Assembly (NCBI RefSeq): GCF_000090795.2
Contig: NW_003546387.1
Location: forward strand, 136,473 to 177,177
Reading direction: 5' to 3'
Source of the DNA: Amphimedon queenslandica
Taxonomy: Eukaryota; Porifera; Demospongiae; Haplosclerida; Niphatidae
Length of the DNA: 40,705 nucleotides
The position numbers and the translations under genes are program-made. The notes below the pieces were generated by a model. The model saw only the letters and a program-made list of their open reading frames with translations, was not told the origin of the DNA and ran no database searches. Each line of letters starts with the position of its first letter. Position 1 is the first letter of the stretch. This document shows, in pieces, positions 1 through 10,689 of this stretch.

Positions 1-660
1 TCATGACTGGCCATCACAGTTAGCAGGGCAGATTATATCAGTCTCTCCTAATCAAAAGAAAAGGAATACAAGTTAACATGATCTTATCATAACATTAGGA
101 CAAACAACTTGTAAATTTTAAAATTAAATTTTATTTTAAAATTGAATATTTAAAATTTAAATTTGAATCTTAAAATTCACAAGACACACAAAGAGCAAGT
201 TCTAAACCAATCTTAATTAGGGAACAAATGTGTATACAGACAGTCAAAAGCAAACGTAAATGCACCATTACATGAAGTGACATATGCGCAGACATAACAC
301 AATATTAATCATGCAAGGGGAGGCACAGGGGGGGGGGAAATTATAGTCTTGTCGTGATGACATAGCAAGATTATAGTACATGTAATATGAACCTACCATT
401 TCCAAAATAAGACTCCAACCAGAGGACACAGAATCAGTTCAGGAGCCAATTGAAGCTAGTAGAGCACATCATGTTCCAGACAGCATGTTCACCTAATGAA
501 AACAAAGGAACATGAAACGTTAACAAGTACGAGAAAGAGAGAAACTGACTTCTTTGTAGTATTGTATGGACTGGAGACTGACATGGAGTTGAACCACGTG
601 ATTTCCATATTTGCTAGAGTCCTCACTCTCAGCACCTCTGGCTTCTTTTGTTGGACAGTA
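1..660. other. AT-rich non-coding flank
   Basis: No coding region is supported here. The stretch near 115-180 is almost pure A/T made of overlapping TTTAAAATT blocks, and a ten-base G run lies at about 328-337. Short open frames lack codon structure or homology that I recognise. Confidence 0.5.
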
Positions 661-1750
661 CAAATAAAGTGTTGTGTACTGCCACATCGATGGCACTTGT
701 AGCCCCCTTTATTTCTCTTCAGAGTCATCACTAGGCTTCCTTGCATGGAGGCTTCTTTTCCCCTTGGTTTCTCTTCTGTCCCAAGGTTTCTCTCCTTCCA
801 CTTTGCCTCTTCAAGCGAGCCTTACACACCAACTCCTCGAAATTCCCTTCTACAGCAAATTGATTAGAGATAGCTAACACTCTTCCCTAATGATTCTGAT
901 TCTGGAGTCCCATAGCCATGATAGGTTGGGGGATATGCTTTATAGAATAACTTCCTCAACTCTTAAGCATACTCATCAACTGACTCGTTCAAACCTTGTC
1001 TCCCCTGATGAAACATATACTGCTGTCAGTCGAAAAGGTTTAGCAAGAGCTGGTTTCAGAGCATCATAGCTCCTCTTCTCAGACTCACTGTAAGACTTGT
1101 ACTTGTAGTAGAATCTAGCGGGACCTGTGTTAACTTTTTTTATGGTCGTCACATCTACACTTGAACAGACTCCCATTTCCTTGAAGCGGTCAACCCACTC
1201 CTCAGACGAGTCTTCTTCAGCATCCTCCTTCGCTCCTTTAAAGTGCGGCAGCACTGGTAACTGTTGAGCATCATGAATGGGGAAAACAGATCCTTCTGCC
1301 GCTCCCTCGGTCCCTGCATATGTCCCTGTCTTCAGAGATCGACGTCTCCACGGTGTCCGTTCATCCATAGTATCTATGGTTCATCCATGCATAGATACTG
1401 GTAGTATCTATGGTTCATCGGTACCTCAGTCCAGCATAGACATATCTATGGTTCCTTCGCCTCCAGCTCGCTCTTCTCTTCAAGCCATTGAGCTTCCCTG
1501 GCCTCCCACTTCTGTTTCTCTAGTTCAACGGCCTGCAGCCGTTGTGCTTAGGCAGTTCCCTCCGACGGTAGCTCAGACCATAGATCTCAGACACGACAAT
1601 CCACTTTCCATCGCTCTCCTTCTGCGACGTCAGATCTTTTTCCAGAGCTTCCATTTCTCCCGCTGATTCATTTCCAGCACCACTCTCCGCCAGAAGTTTC
1701 AACTGCTCCTTCTCTTCTTGGGCAGCTCTCAGCTTCTTCTCCAACATGCA
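660..1750 (-). pseudogene. Degraded retrotransposon Gag fragment
   Basis: Reading leftward on the minus strand there is an acidic coiled-coil-like stretch (about 1740-1560, rich in E/K/Q). Then comes a Gag-core-like segment (1368-976) with VLPHFKGAKEDAEE, SEEWVDRFKEM and GPARFYYKYKSYS, followed by SYDALKPALAKPF. This fits the W-x2-R-F and F-Y signature of Ty3/gypsy-type Gag in invertebrates. The frame continues as YA-stop-ELRKLFYKAYP near 950, so it carries in-frame stops and at least one frameshift. Near 690 it ends in a defective zinc knuckle, KCHRCGSTQHFIC, whose last cysteine spacing is H-x2-C rather than H-x4-C. No protease or polymerase follows. Two copies of a short motif (ATGAACCATAGATACTA) lie at about 1367-1425. 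Assignment to Gag is from family knowledge; exact limits are approximate. Confidence 0.6.
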
Positions 1751-2477
1751 GTGGTTGAGAATCTGGGGGGGGGCAAGGGTGACTGAGCCGGCAGTTTTGA
1801 TGAAGGGGCAGAACCCCCCACTTTTGCTGCATCCTGCATGCAGCAGGAGGGGCACTGCCCTCACTTTTAATTACTCATGTTATTAGAGGATGTTATTTAG
1901 CTAGCTTATTAGTGTTATAACAGCTGCCTCAATTCATTGCTTATTATTACATAAGTAAATTACTGATAACTTCGATTTGGCTAAGGAGTTTAGATTATTT
2001 TAAACATAATTGAATTAATGAAAATGAGCCTCCCACTTTTAGATTGGTGTCTCAACTTTCAACCCCTGACATGAAAATGGTCTGCTTCATCTTTGTTAGG
2101 ACACAGACTAAGCCAGCCCACCATGGACTCATCAGTGATCAGCTCCAGTATGATTCAAGCCTGATGTCTATTTTGATACCACCCTGACTAGCATCAATGT
2201 TGAATGATGTCTGTTCAGCCAGATCTGGCTGAACCAGGGCTGTACTCCAGCATGGTTGTATCATGGATGGTTATGCATGACTGTATTATACCGTGCTAGA
2301 CTCATTGCTTTGCAGGCTACCCAAAATCCATGATACAGGAATGTATCAAGGCTGATCCTCAGTATTGATATCAGTCATGATTCAAAGTAAAATTCTTGGC
2401 TGTGTATGTAGTTTAGACTCGAGTTTGGATTCATCTTATTCTCTTCCGCAATGACTGTCAGCATACCTGGGGTGACC
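1750..2477. other. Non-coding, with perfect 22-bp palindrome
   Basis: A 120-base segment at about 1755-1865 carries G/C-rich blocks (nine-base G run, CCCCCCACTTTTGC) and looks like inserted repeat sequence next to the gag remnant. At 2213-2234 there is a perfect 22-bp palindrome centred on AGATCT, with arms GTTCAGCC and GGCTGAAC. The surrounding 2090-2410 has further short inverted words (CATGGTT, ATCATGGAT) and may be an old fold-back element, but I could not define its ends. No gene seen. Confidence 0.4.
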
Positions 2478-2805
2478 CTTGTAAAGAATCCCAGCAAGAT
2501 CTTATAAGGTTTTTCATGATTTCACATGATTATACAAGAAATATAAGATAGTAATCTTGTAAAATCCGGCTTAACACAGAAATTCTTACAAATTCTTATT
2601 TAAGATTTGATAAGATTTGAACAGTTTTGTCAGATCTTGTGAGATCTATCATAGCTATAATTCTTGTAAGAATTTGAAAGATCTTAACAATAAAGGAATA
2701 TTTCAGAAAATGTAAGATCATGCCTCACTTAAATCTTGTCAGTATCACACCTCTCAAGAACTAAGATGATCTTGTTAAATTGAAATGATCTTACAAAATC
2801 TAGGG
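2478..2805 (+). repeat. Dispersed repeat R1, copy 1
   Basis: This segment matches 31487-31800 in the same orientation over about 320 bases, beginning CCCTTGTAAAGAATCCCAGC and continuing through TTTTTCATGATTTCACATGA. Both copies are full of overlapping AAGATCTT and CTTGTAAGA words in both orientations, so the element is rich in internal inverted repeats and could fold back on itself. There is no coding capacity. It is best described as a non-autonomous MITE-like repeat; clean terminal repeats and target duplications were not found. Confidence 0.7.
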
Positions 2806-4582
2806 ACTTCTAACACCTAGGAAACGTTCTTAAAAAACTATAAACCCTAAACCCAACCCTAAAACAATAGCAAACTAGGGGAATCCTAAGTCCTAACATA
2901 ACTAGGGGACATAGCTAACTAGGGACTCCTAAGCTAATTCAAAGCAACGTGTGACGTCATTTCCTGCACACCCACCCACTATTTCCTGGTGCCAATAACT
3001 TCAGGAGATCCATAGATCGTGTCTACTATCTACATGTATGGGAGATCCTAGCTGTTAATATAGTTATTGGTGATATCTCTGGGACTATGAAAGGTACATA
3101 TGTACAGATAATTGATAAAAATTTTATTTTGCAAAATGGATCATTAAAATTTTGTACTTTTTCACTCAGTCATTTCCCTCCCGCCTTTCCCTCACCTCAT
3201 CTGACATTCTTTGAGACTCTGCATTGTTAACAAAACTAAAAGTATAAAATGAGTTACATATTAAAAATTAAATCACACACAATTAAATACCTCATTGCCG
3301 CAACACCAGGACTACATGCATCTGATAGTATATCAACTGGTTTCTACAAAAAAGGTACAATTAGAATGCTCATTATTAATTCAAGAACAAACCAATTGAG
3401 CCAATTTATCAATTGACCAAAATGTCTTTTTCTAAAAGACAGAGATAAAATACATACAGGAGGAAGAGATCTACATCCCATTATAATAAAAATAGGACTT
3501 AAATCTCACCATTAAAAAAAATTTCATAGGTGTGCTCGTAGATCTAAATACAGAATTCCAATCAGGGAAATCTTTTTCCTTATCATTGAAAGGATTCATG
3601 ATAAGTCCTAAATTTCTCCCTAAATTTCCCGATCTAGCTAGATCTAGATCTTGATCTATGATTCCACGTGATAGCACGAGTTTTGGAATATTCGAAAGTA
3701 TGTCTAGATATACGGAGCTAGGAGCAGACTCAGGAGTCTTCAGAAGATTTGAAAGTTAGGAAGAGTTCTTCTGAATCTTCTTCATCAGTGGATCAAGATG
3801 AAAGAAAGTTACTTGCTGGCTCTTACTATCTATTTAGAATTTTGTTCATTACATCATTTTCACCTATTTACTGTAAGTATAGTCATCTGGTCATTCTGGT
3901 GGCTCCAAAGACACCCCAAATTTTTATTACATTTTTTGATACTTACTGATGTCATTATGCTATGTAGAAAGTTTGGGCTGATTTTTGCGAAGTTTTTCAG
4001 TTACATGTATAATGTACTGTACATGCTTGATTGTAGAAAAGTAAAAGTACATGATGTACCTACCACTGAGGAATGGGCCAACCTCAGTTCTATCTATATT
4101 TTTTGATGTATGTATGTGTAAATGTATTTAATGGTGCCAATTTTGAAATGCCTTATGTATGTGCAATGTACATTTACGTACGACTAACACTGGTGTTTCA
4201 TTTTTAATTTCATTTCTTTATGTGTATTTCAGTCTCAACCTGTTCCTAATGCTCTCAGTTATTAATTTCATCAAACTCCTGAGATTATGCGCAATATTGA
4301 AACAATGGATTAATCACATTGTGGAGCTTTTCCTTCCTTCTCTGCCATTTTGTGCCATTAATGGAACTGTTCAGATATTATTCCAAGTAAGAAAGAATAC
4401 AATTTGAGATGTACATGTACCCTGTGCCTTACATGTTACATGTACCATAAATTCTTTCAATACTTGTATTTTTGTGGTGAATTTTCATCATTAAATTGAT
4501 TGTACCACTCTAATGATCTACAATGTATGATAGCATATTTTTCTTATTTTTTACTTCTCTCTTTCTCTTTCTCTTCATTTAG
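2806..4582. other. Non-coding stretch with internal repeats
   Basis: Nothing here can be supported as a gene. A block at 3933-3985 (TGATACTTACTGATGTC, then GTAGAAAGTTT) recurs at about 4893-4945, on either side of the VAC14 exon. Positions 4343-4415 recur at 17030-17105. A serine-rich open stretch near 3720-3800 (KVRKSSSESSSSVDQDER) could be an exon but has no convincing splice partners or homologue that I recognise. Confidence 0.4.
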
Positions 4583-5064
4583 TCTTGTATTGGTATGAAT
4601 CTACAGGAGCTAGTTCAGCCAGTGTTGATCTGTTTTAATGTTCAGGATGCTCGTGTTCGTTATTATGCTTGTGAGTCTCTTTACAATATTTCTGAAGTTG
4701 CCATAGGAGCTGTTCTTGTGTTCTTTAATGCGATGTTTAATGGACTTTGTAAGCTAGGTGTGGTTAGGGTGTGGTTTAAGGGATGTGGTTTTAAAGTAAT
4801 CATTATTGTATCATTTTGAAAATAACCTGTACTGTAGTCCATGTTTTACTCAAAAAGTGATTTCAAATCAAACAAAATTATTTTTACTCTTTTGATACAT
4901 ATTGATGTCCTTATACTGTGTAGAAAGTTTAAACTAATTCCGACTTAATCTTTTTAAATTATGGCCATAAAACTTAATTTAATTTATTTATTCCTTTCCA
5001 GTTATCTTGTGCATCTGATTCCAATGTGAGATATGGAGCCGAACTACTGGACAGATTAATGAAA
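4583..5064 (+). pseudogene. VAC14: Two-exon VAC14 fragment, broken splice donor
   Basis: VAC14 is the HEAT-repeat scaffold of the PIKfyve-FIG4 complex that makes PI(3,5)P2 on endolysosomes. Exon A (4583-4753, acceptor TTCATTTAG) encodes [28 protein letters not shown] and [10 protein letters not shown]. Exon B (5002-5064, acceptor TTTCCAG, donor GTATGT) encodes SDSNVRYGAELLDRLMK. Together they match the near-N-terminal HEAT region of animal VAC14 almost without gaps when joined in phase 0 after the AAG codon. At that junction the genome has CT instead of GT. The nearest real GT (GTAAGC five bases upstream) would put a stop codon in exon B. An R/K-to-I change (SEVAIGAVL) adds to the impression of decay. 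No preceding or following VAC14 exon was found, so this is a truncated copy that kept an intron and hence arose by DNA duplication. Confidence 0.75.
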
Positions 5065-5399
5065 GTATGTTAATAGTACATGCATGTACAATTACAATAC
5101 ATGCACACATGTACATGTACATGTAAATGTGCTTTCATTATACTGAATGTCTTTGGATATTGTTTCTGAGAATTCTCATTTTGACATCAATGGGTTCATT
5201 ATTCTGTTTACGTGGGAGAATCTACACACTGTAATATAGTACAGGCGCTTGTACCTGGTGTTTCAATAACTTCAAAAATTTGTAAAAAATTCAATTTTGA
5301 TCAGAATCAGCTTAAACTTACAGGAAAATGTTAAAATGGACAATTTCTTTCCTTCTTAATTTTACAAAATTTGACTTATGACCCCGTACTATGGTATAT

Positions 5400-6860
5400 G
5401 GACTTTTGTCCGATTATTGACCCACTTTAAAATTTCAAATAAGCTACTTGCCCGTAGGAAACCTGTATGTATGTACATTTACAATGTACATTGCTTGCTG
5501 GTGCTTGTTAATCAGTGACATATCTCCTTGTATAAACTGGTTTAGTTAACTGGTCGAGTCAGCACTACTCCTTGTACTACATGTACATGTAGTGTAAATT
5601 ATAGTGACTGCAGTATAATTGATCTTATGCCAAATAGTGTGAATGAAAAAAAAATATTACAGATAATAAATAGTATTGATCCATTTACTATTGAATAACA
5701 TACCTCTCTCACCTCTCTGTAGGTCATGTTCCTGTACTTCTAGTGTGTTGTTTCATTTGGTTGGATACTCTACATTCACATTAAAAGTTAGTTTAATTTC
5801 ATCTTATAATGACCACAAGAAAATAGATTTTTGTAATTTAAAAACTGCTACGTTACTTAAATAAACCATGTACTCAATTCCTGAAAGTACAGTATGGCAT
5901 TCCTGGACGAAACAATGAGACCAGCTCACCTTTTAAAAGTTTTTATTGAGCTGCAACATGTATGCATGTACATGTACAGAATATGTGGTTTCTCATACAT
6001 TTACATGTACATGTACATGTCATTTAGAAGGTATTTTTAATTCTCCGCTCTCTCTTTTTTATTATGCACAGATCAGTTTCCACTCATACTGTACGTGTGT
6101 GTGCAAGTGATGATTTGGTTAATCCTCTTTATGTTGTATTGACATGTTATGTGCAGTTGCTGTCACCGATAAAAGACACAATCTATTGCACAATGACTTC
6201 ACACCTGATTGTGACTCCACCCTCTTGTTAATAATTGATGACTATCCACGTATTACCGGAACTATTCTTGTACATGTACATGTAGTTTTCAGGTTTGAAT
6301 TTAATAAGTAGAAGAATGTAAAAGATTTAAAGGGGCTCAGCCCACAAGCAACACTATTGTTGTGCTGTATGACCTTCCTTGCAACTAGAGAAGTTTTTGA
6401 ATAGCAGTTAAAAGTCTTATCTTGCTGACCGTTTACTGCGCAAATGAACATAGTAGCAGCCATTTTATTTTATTGTGACCACACCTGCTTTCAATGAAGA
6501 TTAGGCTATTTAGCTTTAATAATAGTTGACAATCTGCCCAGACAGACAGACAAACTCATTCTCATCTTAGTGGGCTTCGCCCAATTATAAATTTATTATT
6601 ATTATTATCTAAATAATTAACTATTGATTTATAGCGAATTACATCTAAGTTTGTTTACATGTACATGTAGGTCAGGGTATGGTGAGTGGGTGGATCTTCA
6701 GTTTTCTATAATATTTACATCTTCAATAATTGATGTACATGTACATCTACATGTTTTTATTTATAAACGTTATTGTAAATATGTAATGTACATGTATTCA
6801 GTGGTCAGTAATATATGATAGACCACTCTATGAATATTAAATGCAAATTCTTCAAGACTA
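5400..6860 (+). repeat. Segmental duplication B, left copy
   Basis: This roughly 1.4-kb stretch matches 15200-16530 in direct orientation. Shared blocks include AAACCTG then TTGCTTGCTGGTGCTTGTTA, TCTACATTCACATTAAAA, CAGATCAGTTTCCACTCAT, GTCAGGGT(A/G)TGG and CAAGACTATCCAG, in the same order. The copy is punctuated by TACATGTACATGTA palindromic runs. Its two exon-like parts (about 5722-5786 and 6072-6240) are disrupted relative to the right copy. It starts about 335 bases after the VAC14 fragment. Confidence 0.75.
6519..6612 (+). repeat. Possible SINE or retroelement tail
   Basis: A short block runs CAGACAGACAGACAAAC, then TTAGTGGGCTTCGCCC, and ends in an (ATT)n run. A CAGACAGACAAAC word followed by a G/C-rich stem-like stretch also occurs at about 39470-39530. 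A conserved end followed by a simple-repeat tail is typical of non-LTR or SINE 3' ends. No internal promoter box was identified. Confidence 0.3.
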
Positions 6861-7384
6861 TCCAGTTGTAATAATTGCCAGTTTTTCATTTGGTGACTTT
6901 TGTGTACACAGTCATTGCTATTAGCATGTACTTTTAATGATATATGGGTTTAATATTGGAAGGGAGATCAAAAATTTTATGTTGTTTTTATGCCCTTTTG
7001 CAGGCAAAAAAATTAGGGTTAAGTTACTCTTTAAATAGTTATTTGCAAATTAGCTTTCAAACTGTACCATGTGCCAATAAAGATACAGAATTTCAGTTCC
7101 TATTTTGTTATTTATTCTCATTCATCAATGTACACGTAAATTCACCTTTGACTGCTGGTTGTTATAATAAAGGAATGTATTATCATAACTGCCTTTAGTC
7201 ACGAGACTATAGAACATTCCAAGAGGTCATCAGGGCTATCTTTCCTCAATCTACTCTTCTTCTCGTTCATTCCAAATTCTTCATTTCTTCATTTCCTTGC
7301 TTTATCTTCTTTTTCTGTATTCTATCTTAATCTTTCTTCATTTTCGTTTTTGCTCTACATACACAATTTTATTGTTTTCTTGAA
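6861..7384 (+). other. 5' flank of the TRIM-NHL gene
   Basis: No gene is supported. The last 200 bases are strongly pyrimidine-rich (TTCTTC and CATTTC runs) up to the start codon. They are either a 5' leader or a long polypyrimidine tract; no convincing AG acceptor lies just before the ATG. A decayed duplicate of 7140-7440 is present at 9841-10680, so this flank was part of a duplicated gene unit. Confidence 0.4.
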
Positions 7385-9454
7385 ATGGCAACTAAACCAT
7401 CTTCTGGTCTCCGACTCAAACTGGAGGAGCGGCTCACCTGTCCTGTGTGTCTTGGCCACTATACCAACCCTAAGACTTTACCTTGTCTACATTCATTCTG
7501 TCAGCACTGTCTGGAGGGATTACCTCTGGATAAGAAGAATGAAACCTATTACCTCTCTTGTCCCACTTGTCGTCATCATACAGAGTTACCAAAAAAAGGA
7601 GCAGGAGCCTTTCCTGTAGCATTCCTCCTCAACGACCTCAAAGAAATGTACAGTCTAACAAAGAAGACAGCAGATTTGTCAAATCTTCAAGAGGCCACAT
7701 GTAGTGAGCATAGAAAACCATTAGAGTTATTCTGTGAAACATGTGATGCAGTGATCTGTGTTACCTGTCAAGTTCGTAATCACAGATATCATGAATATGA
7801 CTTAATCACTGACAGTTATACTAAACACTGTCAAAAGTTAAGAGAATGTCTATCACCAGTTGAGGGAAAGAAAAGAGCACTCAAGAAGGTTCTGTCTGCT
7901 CTAGCAGAGAGAGAGGGTGAGATCAGAGAGAGAGGAGAAGGAGTCTTAGAAGAAATACATGAAATGGTAGAGGAAATGATTGCTGTTCTTCGTCAGTCAG
8001 AGAGGAAACTGGCTGAGCAGGCAAAGAGGGTCACTGATGATAAACTAAAGGTGCTGTCAGAGCAAATAGAATCAGCAGAAATGAGTTTCAGTGTTCTGGA
8101 GGATGTTGAGGATTATGTGGAACAGAGTCTGAAGACAGGCAATCCTCAACAAGTCCTGCGGTCTAAGAAACAGATGATGGAGCGTATCAGTGAAGTTACT
8201 GCAGTGATCAATGTGGAGGAGTTATATCCAAAGGAAAAAGGTGACTTTGTATTTTGTAAAGATATGAAATCACTGCATCACATTGGAGATATTGTGACCT
8301 ACTCATCTACTGCACTACATCAGTGTAGCGTGAAGAAGATTGATGTTATTACACCTGCTGGCAAAACAGTTTCATTTTCACTATCAATGGAGGCACCAGA
8401 TTCATGCCTTTTGTGTGTTCCCCTTTCTGCTCTGAGGTGTAGTGTAATACCAGTTGGTAAAGGTAATCAGCCCATTCACACTATAGTCACTACCACAAGC
8501 ACTGACCCTGGAGTGTATAGGATACAGTGTTACCCTTCAACTAGTGGTGCTCATACAGTAAAAGTACAAGTATATGATGCACACCTTGAGGATACCTCAC
8601 TAGTCATCCCTTTAAATCCTTACCTTGGTAGCATCACTCCAGTACGTACTATAACTGAGTTTAAGTGGCCCTTTGGAGTTGCTGTAAGTGATGATCATGT
8701 TATAATAACTGAGCGTAATGGTAACTGTGTAACAATACTAGATAGAGAAGGAAAGAAAGTGAAATCATTAGGAGGGAAAGGAGGAAGTGGTAATGTCACC
8801 TTTTCTTATCCTCGTGGTGTAGCCATTACTCCAGGCAAGTTCATTCTTGTATCTGATAATCACAGGATTCAGAAGATAAGCATGGATGGATACCATATAG
8901 CATCAGTTGGTAAGGAGGGTAGTGGACTACTACAATTCAGTACTCCTTGCGGCATAGCCATTTCCCCTATAACAGGACAGGTTTTTGTTGCTGATAGTGG
9001 TAATCATCGTATACAAGTCTTGAATCCTGATCTAACCTTCTCTCATTCATTTGGCAGTCAAGGATCAGCTAATGGACAGTTTCAGTTACCATCTGACATT
9101 GCTATTGACAGTCAAGGATTAGTGTATGTTGCTTACTATTGTAATGATCGTATTCAGAAGTTCTCTCCAGATGGAAAATTTGTGGGTCAGTTAGGTACTG
9201 AAGGATCTAGTCCTGGACAGCTTATTGGTCCAGTAGGTATAGCAATAGACACTGCAGCTACTGGTCTAGTGTATGTTAGTGAATGGGGCAATAATTGTAT
9301 ATCAGTCTTCACTAGTGATGGTGTGTTTGTTAAGAAGTTTGGAACTTATGGCTGTAATATTGATCAGTTCAGTACTCCTTATGGATTAAATTTTGATAAA
9401 GATGGATTCTTGTATGTTTGTGATTCTAATAATAACCGACTTGTTGTTTATTAA
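7385..9454 (+). CDS. TRIM-NHL protein, predicted E3 ubiquitin ligase
   Basis: A 689-aa single-exon protein of the TRIM2/TRIM3/TRIM71 (LIN-41, Brat) architecture. The RING is C19-x2-C22, C34-x-H36, C39-x2-C42, C59-x2-C62, a complete C3HC4 set expected to bind an E2 and transfer ubiquitin. The B-box type 2 uses C106, H109, C117, C120, C125, C128, H133 and H136. A long E/K/R-rich coiled coil spans about 145-275, for dimerisation. A filamin/ABP280-like immunoglobulin domain covers about 290-410. Six NHL repeats cover about 420-689, each starting with a blade motif (FKWPFGVAV, FSYPRGVAI, FSTPCGIAI, FQLPSDIAI, LIGPVGIAI, FSTPYGLNF), predicted to make a six-bladed propeller that binds RNA or protein. 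The ATG has a good context (GAAATGG) and opens directly onto the RING. All zinc ligands are present and there are no breaks, so it should be functional. Animals with this family use it in translational repression and innate signalling; the role here is unknown. Sponges carry many such genes, so I give no orthologue symbol. Confidence 0.95.
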   Translation: MATKPSSGLRLKLEERLTCPVCLGHYTNPKTLPCLHSFCQHCLEGLPLDKKNETYYLSCPTCRHHTELPKKGAGAFPVAFLLNDLKEMYSLTKKTADLSNLQEATCSEHRKPLELFCETCDAVICVTCQVRNHRYHEYDLITDSYTKHCQKLRECLSPVEGKKRALKKVLSALAEREGEIRERGEGVLEEIHEMVEEMIAVLRQSERKLAEQAKRVTDDKLKVLSEQIESAEMSFSVLEDVEDYVEQSLKTGNPQQVLRSKKQMMERISEVTAVINVEELYPKEKGDFVFCKDMKSLHHIGDIVTYSSTALHQCSVKKIDVITPAGKTVSFSLSMEAPDSCLLCVPLSALRCSVIPVGKGNQPIHTIVTTTSTDPGVYRIQCYPSTSGAHTVKVQVYDAHLEDTSLVIPLNPYLGSITPVRTITEFKWPFGVAVSDDHVIITERNGNCVTILDREGKKVKSLGGKGGSGNVTFSYPRGVAITPGKFILVSDNHRIQKISMDGYHIASVGKEGSGLLQFSTPCGIAISPITGQVFVADSGNHRIQVLNPDLTFSHSFGSQGSANGQFQLPSDIAIDSQGLVYVAYYCNDRIQKFSPDGKFVGQLGTEGSSPGQLIGPVGIAIDTAATGLVYVSEWGNNCISVFTSDGVFVKKFGTYGCNIDQFSTPYGLNFDKDGFLYVCDSNNNRLVVY

Positions 9455-9840
9455 AATAATTATGGTATTTTTCATATTCTAATATTATTTTATAATTATA
9501 ATTACCAATATTAAGTGGACCAGATTGCCCAGTCATTGCAAAAAATTTTTTTAAAATATTTTTTTGACTTACATTAGAGCAATTCCAGTGTCATGGGATA
9601 TGATGACTATGTATTTAATTATGTCTCCTCTCCCTCCAGTGATAGAGGGGGGTGTCTAGTAGTAAGAGAGTGATGGCCTTCAGTGAGATGTCTCTTTGAG
9701 TCTCAGACTCTCTGGTACTCATTGGTACTTCATTCCCTTTGTTTTGCTTGAGACTAAAGCCTATATGGAATTTTAATTTGTACATGTATTTGTGTCTTAC
9801 ATGTACAATACACATCTACATTCATCTGGTAATATGGTGC
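9455..9840. other. 3' flank of the TRIM-NHL gene
   Basis: Low-complexity A/T sequence with TTTTTTTAAAATATTTTTTT near 9545 and a TACATGTA microsatellite near 9780-9810. No AATAAA lies immediately after the stop codon. No gene seen. Confidence 0.4.
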
Positions 9841-9935
9841 ATGTAAATCAGATGCAGTGGTTGTTATGGTAAAGCCAGGATTCATTATGTACTATCATAA
9901 CTTCCTTTAGTCACAAGATTATTAAATATACTGTA

Positions 9936-10024
9936 TAATCATAAATTTTTTAGGCTCAAAATTTTTTGTGAATAATGAAATTTATGGGGAAATTTTAAAT
10001 TTTGCGACAAATTTTTTTATGATC
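9936..10024. mobile_element. Candidate small inverted-repeat element
   Basis: The segment starts ATCATAAATTTTTTAGGCTC and its reverse complement from the other end starts ATCATAAAAAAATTTGTC. This gives imperfect inverted ends around an A/T-rich core with AATTTATGGGGAAATTT. It sits at the point where the duplicated TRIM flank is interrupted. The inverted repeat is imperfect and no clear target duplication was found. Confidence 0.3.
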
Positions 10025-10066
10025 TTTATTTTAATAATAATTGAACTTGCCCATTTAAAGTAAAAC

Positions 10067-10264
10067 ATGGCAAACACAACATTTGAGATGGACTCTTGTG
10101 TCAGGGGGCACCACATCTACAAAATATTGTGGACACCATCAGTGATTGCAGAGATCATTATTGACCTTGACTTCAGATATCATCATCAGCTTGACCGAGA
10201 ACACGACTTGTTTAGACACAAGGGTATGCACACACATACATGTGTATTAGTAAGGCATGGTTGA
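10067..10264 (+). pseudogene. Possible HIRAN-like domain fragment
   Basis: An open frame begins with FEMDSCVRGHHIYK followed by WTP. This resembles the start of a HIRAN-like domain (RGxHxYKxxWTPxxGE) that I recall as multi-copy in sponge and other invertebrate genomes. Downstream only a weak echo remains (LDREHDLFRHK), without the usual YAVAV and VGHxP motifs. It lies inside the sequence that interrupts the relic TRIM copy. The assignment rests on a short motif and may be wrong. Confidence 0.3.
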
Positions 10265-10689
10265 CCACATCCTTCTATTAATATTTATTTTCTGGATGTA
10301 ATTTTTTATAATGCAAACAGTGGTGATGAAAATGTGAAAAATTAATTCCTCACCAAATTTTTTTGCTATAAGGTATTCAGGTATCGCCCACTTTTTGTAT
10401 CTAGCTGATCTTCTTTAGTCTTTCTCTCTTCCTTGAATGCTCCTTCCACCTTCTTCACATTGTATTGTTGTTGCATCTGGTTATTAGGACTTGGAATTTT
10501 TCGTTCATTCCAACTTCTTCACTTTCTTATGATTTGTTCATGCTCTATTTTCATTTACCATCTTCTACTTTTATCTCTCTTCATTTTTTGTTCTTGCTTT
10601 GTGTACAATATTTTATTCTTTTCTTGAAATAGAAACCAAGCCATCTTCTAGACCAGACTCAAACTGAGGAACAGTTCAGCTAATTTTAG

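Larger units (their letters stand above)
9841..10680 (+). pseudogene. Relic 5' end of a second TRIM-NHL gene
   Basis: 9841-9925 resembles 7140-7215 (GTTGTTAT, then ACTATCATAACT and CCTTTAGTCAC). 10480-10680 resembles the pyrimidine-rich leader and first codons of the intact gene. In the relic TTTTCTTGAAATAGAAACC corresponds to TTTTCTTGAAATGGCAACT of the gene, so the start codon is now ATA. AAGCCATCTTCTAGACCAGA corresponds to codons for KPSSGLR. A TGA follows within 15 codons and the similarity stops before the RING. The two blocks are split by about 500 bases of inserted sequence (9930-10410). I read this as a tandem copy that lost everything but its 5' end. Confidence 0.65.

Noticed and set aside
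2839-2870. Telomere-like words (CCCTAAA, CCCAACCCTAAAA)
   Set aside because: Only three irregular units; no array, and metazoan telomeres use TTAGGG.
4000-6800. Repeated TACATGTACATGTA palindromes as regulatory sites
   Set aside because: They occur all over the window (also at 11840, 16030 and 16376) and look like a genome-wide microsatellite.
7350-7619. Alternative frames overlapping the TRIM-NHL start
   Set aside because: They overlap the RING-coding sequence and show no domain; the 689-codon frame explains the region.
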